A DNA stretch of 64,000 nt from WHSW01 sp963846165 (GTDB taxonomy: Bacteria; Actinomycetota; Thermoleophilia; Solirubrobacterales; 70-9): assembly GCA_963846165.1 (NCBI GenBank), contig CAWJUU010000005.1, positions 806,001-870,000 of the forward strand, in the 5' to 3' direction. The notes below the pieces were generated by a model, which saw only the letters and a list, made by a program, of their open reading frames with translations, did no database searches and was not told the DNA's origin. How positions within the stretch are numbered: position 1 is the stretch's first letter; each line of letters starts with the position of its first letter. The position numbers and the translations under genes are program-made. This document shows, one piece after another, positions 56,825 through 64,000 of the stretch.

Positions 56825-58279
56825 GGGCCGGGCAGGACGTGGTCGGGATCGCAGTCGCCGGGCTCACCGTCGGTAAGCGCGCCGCCGTCGGTGAACGGGC
56901 ACCGAGTCGTCGTCGGTGTCCGCGGGGGCGAGCGGGCGTTCGTTGCCGCCCGGGCAGCGGCGGTTGTTGCCGGTGTCCAGCGAGGCGAAGAGCTCCTCGG
57001 GCGTCAGCGGGTCGAGCAGGTTCGGGACCCCGCCCGGGAGCGAGGTGGTAAAGGCGTTGAACTGGGTCGCGATCCGCCCGATGCCGCCGATCGCGTCGAC
57101 CGCGCCCGAGTGGCCGAAGTCGTCGAACCAGCCGACCAGCTCGGGGGTGTAGGCGCGGAAGAACTCGAGATTGGTCTCGCCGTTGGTCAGCGAGCAGACC
57201 GCCTCGCCGAAGCTGCCCTGGGTGAAGTCGTCGTCGGCGGGGACCTGCAGGTCCTCGGGATCCTCCGTCCCGGCGCCGCATTCGGGCGAGCCGCTGCCGA
57301 CCGCGCGCTCGGTGAGCTTGGGCTGGATCAAGGCCAACTCGACCAGGTCGTTGTCGGCCCCGGAGCGCTTCACGATCGCATCGAGGTCGCGGATCGTCGG
57401 CACGGCGTCGGCGGCCGCAGCCCGCAGCTCGGCGAGGAACGGGCGCAGCTCACGCGCCACCGGCTTCGAGGCGCTGACCAGCGGATCGACGTCGTCGAGC
57501 GCGGCTCGCAGGTTGACGAACGTCGTATTGGCCTCGCGCATGAAGCCCGGGAATCGGTTGATCGCCTCCGCCAGGCGCTGCTTGCGATCGCCGATCGCAT
57601 TCATCATCCGGTTCAGGTTCCCGACCAGCTGCGAGAGGTCGGGGGAGCGCTCGGCGAGCGCCCCGGAGAGCTTCGCGGTGTCGACGATCAGCGCCTCGAA
57701 CGCGCGCTGGTCGGACGAGAGCTCGCCGAAGACGCGCCGCGAGGTAGACAGGAAGGGGTTCAGGTAGTGAAAGCCCTTGTTGGCCTGCTTGCCGACGCCC
57801 TCGTAGGAGAGCTCGAAGCCCTGGATCACGTGCTTGAAGTCCTTGATCGTCTTCGGCGAGAGCGTGTTGAAGATCTGGTCGAGGTCGACGGCGGAGACGG
57901 TCTCGGCCTGTGTCAGCTCGCCGCCGGTCGCGATCTCATCGCCGGCAGTGGAGTCGGGGGGCAGGGTGAGCTGGATCTGGCGGCCGGCGATCTGGGAGAG
58001 CGACGGTGAGCGCACGGTCGCGGTCGTCCCGCGCGCCAGCGGCGCGTAGTCCTCGGAGACGGTGAAGGTGACCAGCGCCTGGCCCTCGGGCCCGAGCTCG
58101 ATTCCCTTCACCGCCCCGACCGCGGCCCCGCCGACGACGACCTCGTTGCCCTTCACGAGCTGGCCGGCGTTCTCGAACTCGGCGGTCACCTCGTACTCCT
58201 CGCCGCCGCCGCGGAGCAGGATCACGACCGCGACGATCGTGATCGCGAGTGCGACAAGGGCCGCTATGCGGCCGATCAA
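56821..58279 (-). CDS. MCE-family protein 1 (first of the block, one frame break near 3' end)
   Basis: The gene starts at 58279 (MIGRIAALVALAITIVAVVI) with an N-terminal helix, MCE domain YEVTAEFENAGQLVKGNEVV, VGGAAVGAVKGIELGPEGQA, then VRSPSLSQIAGRQIQLTLP and a long helical part ending NNRRCPGGNERPLAPADTDD. As given it stops at 56864; shifting one base at about 56895 gives PFTDGGALTDGEPGDCDPDH and a TGA overlapping the next ATG, matching typical MCE C-termini. Heads the operon behind the 58323-58381 promoter. Confidence 0.9.
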
Positions 58280-58322
58280 GGCTGGCTCCTCAACTGGTCC
58301 CGTTCCCGGTTTTCCCTAACCC

Positions 58323-58381
58323 GTGCCAGGCGTGTGCCAGGCACGCGAGCGAACCTAGCGGAGCCCAGGATGCCGTGTCAA
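58323..58381 (-). promoter_or_regulatory. Promoter and operator of the MCE block
   Basis: On the minus strand TTGACA (58381-58376) and TAGGTT (58357-58352) are separated by 18 bp, a good sigma-A-type promoter. At the predicted start site, GTGCCAGGC occurs twice at 11-bp spacing (58323-58331, 58334-58342) within a 22-bp segment bounded by GTGCC and GGCAC. A TetR-type repressor such as those of lipid operons would fit. Confidence 0.65.
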
Positions 58382-58460
58382 AGGACAACCGTCGGGCGAA
58401 AACCGCATTCCCAAGCGCTTCTAAAGCGCAATTCGTTGAGTTCTGATTAAGCGGCGGGCG

Positions 58461-58836
58461 CTAGTCGGCAAACGAGGCGAAGCTGGTCGCCTTGGCGTAG
58501 ATCTTGTAGAGCCGGAAGCTGGCGGCGAAGTCGTTGGCGCAGGTGGTGTCGAGGACCTCGTAGGCGGCCTCGTCGGAGAGCTCCGGGGTCTTCACCGCGA
58601 CTGTCCTGGAGGTTGATCTGCTCGCGGATGTCGTCGATCGTCGCCAGGCGCTCGGCGCGCGTTCCGCCGTCCCAGTCCTCGCACTGGGCGAGCTGGCGCG
58701 ACCGAACCGACCCGCACGTCGCCGAGCGGCTCGGCCTCCTTCGGGCTCGCTGTCCGCGCCGCAGGCCGACCCGCCGAGAGCCAGCATCGCCAGCGCCAGC
58801 GCGAGCGCTGCCCGGCGTCCGGCGGTCGGTCCGCAT
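58461..58836 (-). pseudogene. Small lipoprotein, frame-broken
   Basis: Pieces in different frames read LALAMLALGGSACGADSEPE (lipobox GSAC), then LAQCEDWDGGTRAERLATID and DIREQINLQDS, then LSDEAAYEVLDTTCANDFAA, FRLYKIYAKATSFASFAD and stop. Start ATG 58836. At least four single-base shifts are needed, several in runs of G or C. If corrected, it is a secreted lipoprotein of about 120 aa with two cysteines. Follows the beta-helix gene by 5 bp. Confidence 0.6.
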
Positions 58837-58841
58837 CCGAT

Positions 58842-60885
58842 CTACGGCTTGGGCACCGAGTCCGCGATCCCGGTGATCTCGTCGAGCTGCGCCTCGAGCT
58901 CCGCCGCGCGCTCGGTCTTGAGGAACTTGCGCACCCCGACCTCCCGAACTCGCGTGCCTTGCTTGCGCGCGGCCGCGGAGCCGGGCTTGGGCGGCAGCTC
59001 GTACCAGTCGCACTGCTCGGGCGGCAGGTCGCCCTCGCGGGCGAGGAAGCAGGCGAGCAGGTAGGCGAACTTCACCGAGTCGCCGGTGCCGGCGCTGCTG
59101 GCGCAGTCGGACGGCAGGGTGTCGGCGCCGTCGCCCGCGCCCGGGCCGGTGACGCTCGCCGCCGTCCCGTCGGGGCCGGTGTTGTCGAACCAGCAGTTGC
59201 CGGTCGTTGCCCGTCGGCCTCGTCCCACCAGAAGTCGGCGCCGTTGGGAAGCGCGCCCTTCTTGACCGCCGACCTGGTTGCCGAACTTCTTCACCGCGCT
59301 GGGCGCCTTGAAGCCCCTTCGGCGCCCGGCCCATGACGGTTGTCGAAGTATCGGTTCCGCACGAGGTCGTCAGCGTCGGCGCGGTCGGGCAGGAGACGCC
59401 GGGGTTGACGTTGCCCTCGGGCGTGACCAGGGCGTCGGGCACCGAGAGCAGCATCGTGCCCCAGCGCCAGTTGTCGAAGATCCAGTTGTCGTGGACGCGG
59501 CCGTTGTTGTGGCCCGGCCAGAAGACACCGGCGCCCGACCGGCACCACGCCGACCACCGGGTCGACGGGCGGGTCGGCCTCGAACAGGTCGAGGTTGTTC
59601 GAGTAGATGTAGTTGTGGTCGATCTCGACGCTGTCGGCCGGGAAGCCGGGGTGGCCGGCGGCCGAGATCGTGTCGGTCGAGATCCCGGCGGCGTTGCCGT
59701 AGATGTCGTTCTTGGTGATCCGTACGGCGTTGCCCATCGAGCCCGAGTAGGCGAGCACGCTGCCGCGCATGTCGCACTTCTTGATCACGGTGTTGATCCG
59801 CGGCGCGTCGGGATAGAAGGAGAGGTCGGCCTGCTCGCCGGTCTCCGGCGCGGCGCCCGGGTAGAGCACCGCGTCGCCCGAGCCGAAGCCGTCGCAGTTC
59901 CTGTACAGCCCGTGATCGGAGGTGAAGGTGAGGTTGCCGTAGTCGGCGGCCCAGAACATCTTCACCCGGTCGATCCGGTAGCCGTCGGTCTCCTCGACGT
60001 AGACGCCGTGCTCGAGCGCCCCGCGGGTGAGGAAGTTGTGGGCGACGAAGCCGTCGGCGCGGTCGACGCGCAGGATCACGTCCTTGACGAGCGCGCCGGG
60101 CCGGGCCTCCGGGCCCTTGCCCTTGTAGTTCGTGCCGCCGTCGATGATCACGTCGTCGGCGGAGACGCCCGAGCCCTCGATCTGGAGGTTGCAGCGCACG
60201 CACTTGCCCTCGTCGGGGATCCCCTGGCGGTTGGCGAGCGGCGGCTCGGGCGGCGGCGTCGCTCGGCACCTCGCGGCCCGGCGACGTAGACCAGGTTCTG
60301 GTCGTTCGGGCAGGTGACCTGGTAGCGGTAGCTCGGCGTCTCGGCGCCCGCAGGAGTCCTGCTGGGTCAATGCCGGCGCAGCTGGGGTCGTTGAGCGGCT
60401 GCTTGCGCGAGGTCGGCTCGGTGTAGCGGCCGGGCATGATCACGACGCGGTCGTTGTTGCCCGAGTCGAAGACGGCGGGCTGGATCTCGTCGTACTTGCA
60501 CTGCTCGGCGAGCGCCTCGTTCTGCTCCAGCAGCTTCGCGGCCTTGCTTCTCGGAGATCTTCTTGCGCGGCTGGCTCGGGCGGATCCGATAGCCCTTGCC
60601 CTGGGCGGTCTCGAGCGACTCCTTGAGCGCCTTGAGCGACTTGCGCCCGTCGTCGCCCTGGCAGACGACGCGCACGTCTCCGGCGCCCGCGCCGGTGACG
60701 GCGGAACCCAGCGAGCGGAGCTTCGGCACCTCGCCGCCGGCGGGCGGGTTGACCGACTTGTCGGGCCTCGGGTCGGGCCAGTAGGAGGGGCGCTCGAGGT
60801 GGGCGACTGCCAGGCTCGGGAGTGCGAGCGTGCCGAGAGCAGCTCCGATCGTGATCAACCGTCGCTGCCGAATGCCCCTCTTCAT
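58842..60885 (-). pseudogene. Secreted right-handed beta-helix protein, frame-broken
   Basis: The start at 60885 (MKRGIRQRRLITIGAALGTL) has a signal peptide cut near AVAHLERP. A long intact middle (60216-59560) shows the parallel beta-helix repeats DDVIIDGGTNYKGKGPEARP, VILRVDRADGFVAHNFLTRG, GVYVEETDGYRIDRVKMFWA, VRITKNDIYGNAAGISTDTI. The 3' part is TGNCWFDNTGPDGTAASV and SVKFAYLLACFLAREGDLPP to AQLDEITGIADSVPKP at 58842. About five indels split these pieces. A secreted or surface polysaccharide-binding or -degrading protein is likely. Confidence 0.7.
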
Positions 60886-60995
60886 CTGATCCTCTCTGCT
60901 CGCAATTGGTGCGCCGCCGTGCCGACCGCGCAGGCTAGCGGACGCCGCGCCCACCTGTCGGAGAACCGGTACAGGTGTCTAAAGTTGCGCGGTGG

Positions 60996-61292
60996 TCAAG
61001 GCAGCAGGCTGCCGCCCGGCGGCACGATCCAGAGCGGCTCGGCCATTGCGGTGACCGTCTCCGGCTCGAGGTCGGCGACCGTCGCTGCCCCCTGCTCCTC
61101 CATCTGGGAGGCGAGCTCGCGCCAGGCGCCGGCGACCGCCGCCACCCGGCTCCGGTGACCAAACCCGGAGGCCTCACCGAGCGCCGCCGCGTGGCGTCTG
61201 ACATCGTCGGCGGCGAGCTCGCCGAAGCGCTTCTGCTCGCCTCCGGCGCTGACCGGCGCGGCGAGCAGCTTCTCGACCTCGGGCGGGGTCAT
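60996..61292 (-). CDS. Protein of unknown function upstream of beta-helix gene
   Basis: The 98-aa soluble protein (MTPPEVEKLLAAPVSAGGEQ) is alpha-helical: FGELAADDVRRHAAALGEAS, SRVAAVAGAWRELASQMEEQ, then PETVTAMAEPLWIVPPGGSL. It sits 15 bp after the NicO gene on the same strand. No motif or family recognised. Confidence 0.6.
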   Translation of the reverse strand: MTPPEVEKLLAAPVSAGGEQKRFGELAADDVRRHAAALGEASGFGHRSRVAAVAGAWRELASQMEEQGAATVADLEPETVTAMAEPLWIVPPGGSLLP

Positions 61293-61307
61293 CCGATCAC
61301 CATCCCA

Positions 61308-62063
61308 TCAGCCGATGCCGGCGTACCAGAGCCCGAACATGACCCCGAACAAGCCGAGCGCCGGAATCAGAACCGCTCGGTATACCGGCTCGACAAGCGG
61401 CCTCGTGAGGATCCAGCCGAATGCTCCGGTGAGCGCGGCCATAGAGAGGATCGTCATCGGCGCGAACACGGCCAGGGCCGCCGCCGCCTCGAGCTGCGTG
61501 GGCAGCGCCGCGATCAGCAGCAGGACGACAGCGCCGGTTCCCGCGAGCCCGTGCAGAACCCCGATCGCGAAGGCCTGGCGCGGGGTGCGCAGGGAGGTGT
61601 GGTCGTGCTCATCGGGTCCCCGGCGCAGGTGGCGGTGGCGATCGCCGGCGGCGTCGGAGCCCTCGCCGTGTCCATGGGAGCCGATTCGGTAGTCCCCGCG
61701 CAGCCATTTCCAGCTCACCCGGCCGGCGAGCAGGACGATGATCACACCGACGGCCTTCTCGGCGCCGGCCTCGAGCCATCCCGGCATCTCGGACTTGAGC
61801 GCGATCAGGGGCAAGCCGACTCCGAGCAGGATGGCCGCGTGACCGAGCCCCCACCAGGCGCCGAGGCGTACGGCGCTCTTGGGGTCGCCGTCGTCGGCCG
61901 CGATCAGCGAGGTGACCGCGACCAGGTGATCGGGATCGGAGGCGTGCCGAAGCCCGAGCGCAAACGCGAGTCCGAGCGCGAGCAACAGCGGCGCGCCCGC
62001 GAACAGGCTGGTGAGCCAGGCGTCGAGGTTCTCAACCGGCTCGAATAGAAACTCGAAGCTCAT
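61308..62063 (-). CDS. NicO/NiCoT-type nickel/cobalt transporter
   Basis: This 251-aa membrane protein has about six helices (LLLALGLAFALGLRHASDPD, LGHAAILLGVGLPLIAL, VGVIIVLLAGRVSWKWL, and three more). LGLRHASDPDHLVAV is the helix-II metal signature (HxxxDPDH type), and a His-rich loop (GSHGHGEGSDAAGDRHRHLR) lies between halves. It imports or exports Ni or Co. The start shares one base with the HypF stop, implying co-expression for hydrogenase maturation. Confidence 0.85.
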   Translation of the reverse strand: MSFEFLFEPVENLDAWLTSLFAGAPLLLALGLAFALGLRHASDPDHLVAVTSLIAADDGDPKSAVRLGAWWGLGHAAILLGVGLPLIALKSEMPGWLEAGAEKAVGVIIVLLAGRVSWKWLRGDYRIGSHGHGEGSDAAGDRHRHLRRGPDEHDHTSLRTPRQAFAIGVLHGLAGTGAVVLLLIAALPTQLEAAAALAVFAPMTILSMAALTGAFGWILTRPLVEPVYRAVLIPALGLFGVMFGLWYAGIG

Positions 62064-64000
62064 CAGCGCGCCGCACTCCTGGCCGCTGCCACTGCGACCT
62101 GTCCGTAGGCGATCCCGCCGTCGTTGGGTGGCAGGCGCTCGGGGATCAACACTCGCAGGCCCGCGGCGCGGATCAGCTCGGTGGCGCGCTCGAGCAGGAT
62201 CCGGTTCTGAAACACACCGCCAGAGAGGACCACGAGCTCGATCTGGTGGCTTCGGGCGACCCGGGAGCAGGCCTCAGCGGTCCGGCCCGCGAGCGCTTCG
62301 TGGAAGCGCGCCCCGGCGGCCGCGGCGACAACCCCCTCGACGACGTCCTCGCACAGCGCCCTTACCGTCGGGCGCGGGTCGATGATCAACGGCCCCTCGG
62401 GGCCCGGGTCGATCAACCCCATCGGATAAGGGTGCTCGCGGTCGCGCACTCCCGCCTCGAGCTCGATCGCCGCCTGGCCCTCGTAGCTGACCCGGGCGCC
62501 GGCGCCGCAGAGCGCCGCAACCGCGTCGAAGAGGCGGCCGGCGCTGGTCGTCAGCGGCGAGTTGAAGCCGCTCGCGACCAGCGCGCAGACAGCGTCCCAG
62601 CTGCGCGGGTCGACCGTCCTGGCGAGCGTTGCGGGGATCTCGGGGCGCTCGCTGTCGAGCGCCGCGACCAGCCAGGCGCAGGCCATCCGCCACGGTTCGC
62701 GCACAGCGGCGTCGCCGCCCGGCAGCCGGACCGGGAACAGGCACCCGGCGCGCTCGAACGACGCCAAGTCACCGCGCAGGATCTCGCCGCCCCAAACGGT
62801 GGCGTCTGGCCCGTAACCGCTGCCATCGAAGATCGCCCCCACCGCCGGCCCACGCTCGCCGTGCTCGGCGAGGCAGGCCGCAAGGTGCGCGTGGTGATGC
62901 TGGACCGCGACCAGCTCAACCCCCTCACGCTCCTGCGCGTAACCCGTCGAGAGATAGTCGGGGTGGAGGTCATGTGCGACCACAGCGGGCTCGATCGCGA
63001 ACAGCTCCTGGAAGTGCCCGACGCCCTCCCGAAACGAGGTCAGGGTCTCGTAGTTCTTCAGATCGCCGATGTGCGGACCTACCCAAGCCCGATCCCCCTT
63101 GGCGAGGCAGAACGTGCTCTTGAGCTCGGCACCGCAGCCGAGCACCGGCCGCTGTGCGGTCAGCGGCAACGGGATGCTCTCGGGGACGTGCCCGCGCGAG
63201 CGGCGCATCATCAGCGGCTGCGGACGCAGCTCGGGGCTGAGCGAGCGCACAACCGAGTCGTCGGTGCGGACGTGGATCGGGCGGTCGTGAAGGAGGAAGG
63301 CGTCGGCGATCCGGCCGAGCCGGTCGAAGGCGTCGACGTCGCCGTAGGCGATCGGCTCATCCGAGACGTTGCCGGAGGTCAACACCAGGGGCTCGCCGAC
63401 GTCCGCGGCGAGCAGGTGGTGAAGCGGTGAATACGGGAGCATCACCCCGAGGTCGGGTCGGCCGGGGGCGACCGCAGCGGCGACACGGCTCTCGGGGCGG
63501 CGGCGCGCGACGACGATCGGCCGGCGGCGGTCGGCGAGCAGGCCCTCCTCGATCGCGGTCAGCTCGACCAGCTCGCGGGCGGTGTCGAGGTCGGCCGCCA
63601 TCAGCGCGAACGGCTTCGCCTCGCGGTGCTTGCGGGTGCGCAAGGCGAGCACCGCGCGGTCGTCGGAGGCGAGGCAGGCAAGGTGATACCCACCGACGCC
63701 CTTGACGGCCAGGATCTGGCCCGCCCGCAACAGCTTCGCCGCCGTCTCGATCGCGTCGCGGTCGAGCTCGATGCCGACCAGGGTCGCGCCCGAGGGGTCG
63801 GTGAGTCGCACCACAGGCCCGCACTCGGGGCAGGCGTTGGGCTGGGCGTGGAAGCGGCGGTCGCGCGGATCCTCGTACTCGGCCCGACAGCGCGCACACA
63901 TCTCGAACGCGGCCATCGTCGTCGAGGGGCGGTCGTAGGGGACGCCGCGGACGATCGTGAACCGGGGGCCGCAATTGGTGCAGTTGGTGAACGGGTAGCG
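62063..64000 (-). CDS. hypF: HypF hydrogenase maturation carbamoyltransferase (5' end outside window)
   Basis: The visible part covers more than 640 residues. At the right edge NCTNCGPRFTIVRGVPYDRP is the end of the first zinc finger; CARCRAEYEDPRDRRF with PNACPECGP is the second (C-x2-C-x18-C-x2-C). The YrdC-like domain follows (LLRAGQILAVKGVGGYHLAC, LRTRKHREAKPFALM), then the Kae1-like domain with VAVQHHHAHLAACLAEHGER and VVLSGGVFQNRILLERATEL. HypF makes the cyanide ligand for [NiFe] hydrogenases from carbamoyl phosphate. The acylphosphatase domain is beyond the window. Confidence 0.95.
   Translation of the reverse strand, partial: RYPFTNCTNCGPRFTIVRGVPYDRPSTTMAAFEMCARCRAEYEDPRDRRFHAQPNACPECGPVVRLTDPSGATLVGIELDRDAIETAAKLLRAGQILAVKGVGGYHLACLASDDRAVLALRTRKHREAKPFALMAADLDTARELVELTAIEEGLLADRRRPIVVARRRPESRVAAAVAPGRPDLGVMLPYSPLHHLLAADVGEPLVLTSGNVSDEPIAYGDVDAFDRLGRIADAFLLHDRPIHVRTDDSVVRSLSPELRPQPLMMRRSRGHVPESIPLPLTAQRPVLGCGAELKSTFCLAKGDRAWVGPHIGDLKNYETLTSFREGVGHFQELFAIEPAVVAHDLHPDYLSTGYAQEREGVELVAVQHHHAHLAACLAEHGERGPAVGAIFDGSGYGPDATVWGGEILRGDLASFERAGCLFPVRLPGGDAAVREPWRMACAWLVAALDSERPEIPATLARTVDPRSWDAVCALVASGFNSPLTTSAGRLFDAVAALCGAGARVSYEGQAAIELEAGVRDREHPYPMGLIDPGPEGPLIIDPRPTVRALCEDVVEGVVAAAAGARFHEALAGRTAEACSRVARSHQIELVVLSGGVFQNRILLERATELIRAAGLRVLIPERLPPNDGGIAYGQVAVAAARSAAR

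Overview
The window is very GC-rich and densely coded, with many GTG and TTG starts, ATGA-type start/stop overlaps and short divergent intergenic gaps. It carries a six-gene MCE block, ECF sigma factors, several acyl-CoA dehydrogenases, a bioB-F-D-A cluster and leaderless SnoaL-like genes whose proteins begin MSQ. Together these suggest a high-GC actinobacterium, most likely of the Thermoleophilia/Solirubrobacterales type. That assignment is inference from gene content; there is no rRNA or tRNA in the window to confirm it.

Layout. 0-7.4 kb: divergent acyl-CoA catabolism loci. A minus-strand operon (enoyl-CoA hydratase, acyl-CoA carboxylase beta subunit, a 29-aa micro-ORF, a small unknown protein, a BKACE-type beta-keto acid cleavage enzyme, a family III CoA-transferase, and the start of a MerR regulator) faces two plus-strand acyl-CoA dehydrogenases across a 65-bp gap holding a perfect dyad. 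7.4-13.9 kb: small lipoprotein, ECF42-type sigma factor with its DGPF/YciI partner, a SnoaL-like gene without a normal start, a frame-broken DUF4393-like gene, and three more lipid-type enzymes (acyl-CoA dehydrogenase, SDR, acyl-CoA dehydrogenase).

13.88-25.77 kb: an integrated element of about 11.9 kb inserted in the 3' end of the last acyl-CoA dehydrogenase. A 25-bp identical core lies at both ends. The interrupted gene is rebuilt by an element-borne tail that differs from the displaced original only at third codon positions before the stop. The element encodes a tyrosine integrase, an excisionase-like protein, an HNH protein, a TOPRIM-DUF3631 primase/helicase, a run of small unknown proteins and a P27-like small terminase, but no capsid, portal, tail or large terminase. 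This is the gene set of a phage satellite. Its centre (20.3-23.2 kb) is a cargo zone of small secreted and ferredoxin-fold-like proteins, separated by repeated borders that resemble the start and end of SnoaL-family genes.

25.8-48.7 kb: ordinary chromosome. It holds an AbiEi/DUF559 protein flanked by two copies of a palindromic repeat, SDR, metallo-beta-lactamase lactonase-like enzyme, PlsC acyltransferase, glycerol kinase, GT2, BCCP, enoyl-CoA hydratase, a membrane-anchored HTH protein next to a patatin, two sulfatases, AlkA, the biotin cluster, an ECF sigma factor with a DUF4349 membrane protein, rubredoxin, NUDIX, a PPOx-like protein, SnoaL and an SCP2-like protein. 48.75-58.28 kb: six consecutive MCE-domain genes, without YrbE permeases in the window, behind a clear TTGACA/TAGGTT promoter with an operator-like repeat at the start site. 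58.4-60.9 kb: an indel-ridden lipoprotein and a secreted beta-helix protein. 61-64 kb: a NicO-type nickel/cobalt transporter and HypF, pointing to a [NiFe]-hydrogenase region beyond the right edge.

Single-base frame breaks recur through the window (9.8-10.6, 14-18, 44.4, 46.95, 48.2, 52.57, 56.9 and 58.5-60.8 kb), often in genes whose protein sequence is otherwise well conserved. Residual assembly error is therefore a serious alternative to pseudogene formation, and frame-broken genes are annotated over their full span.
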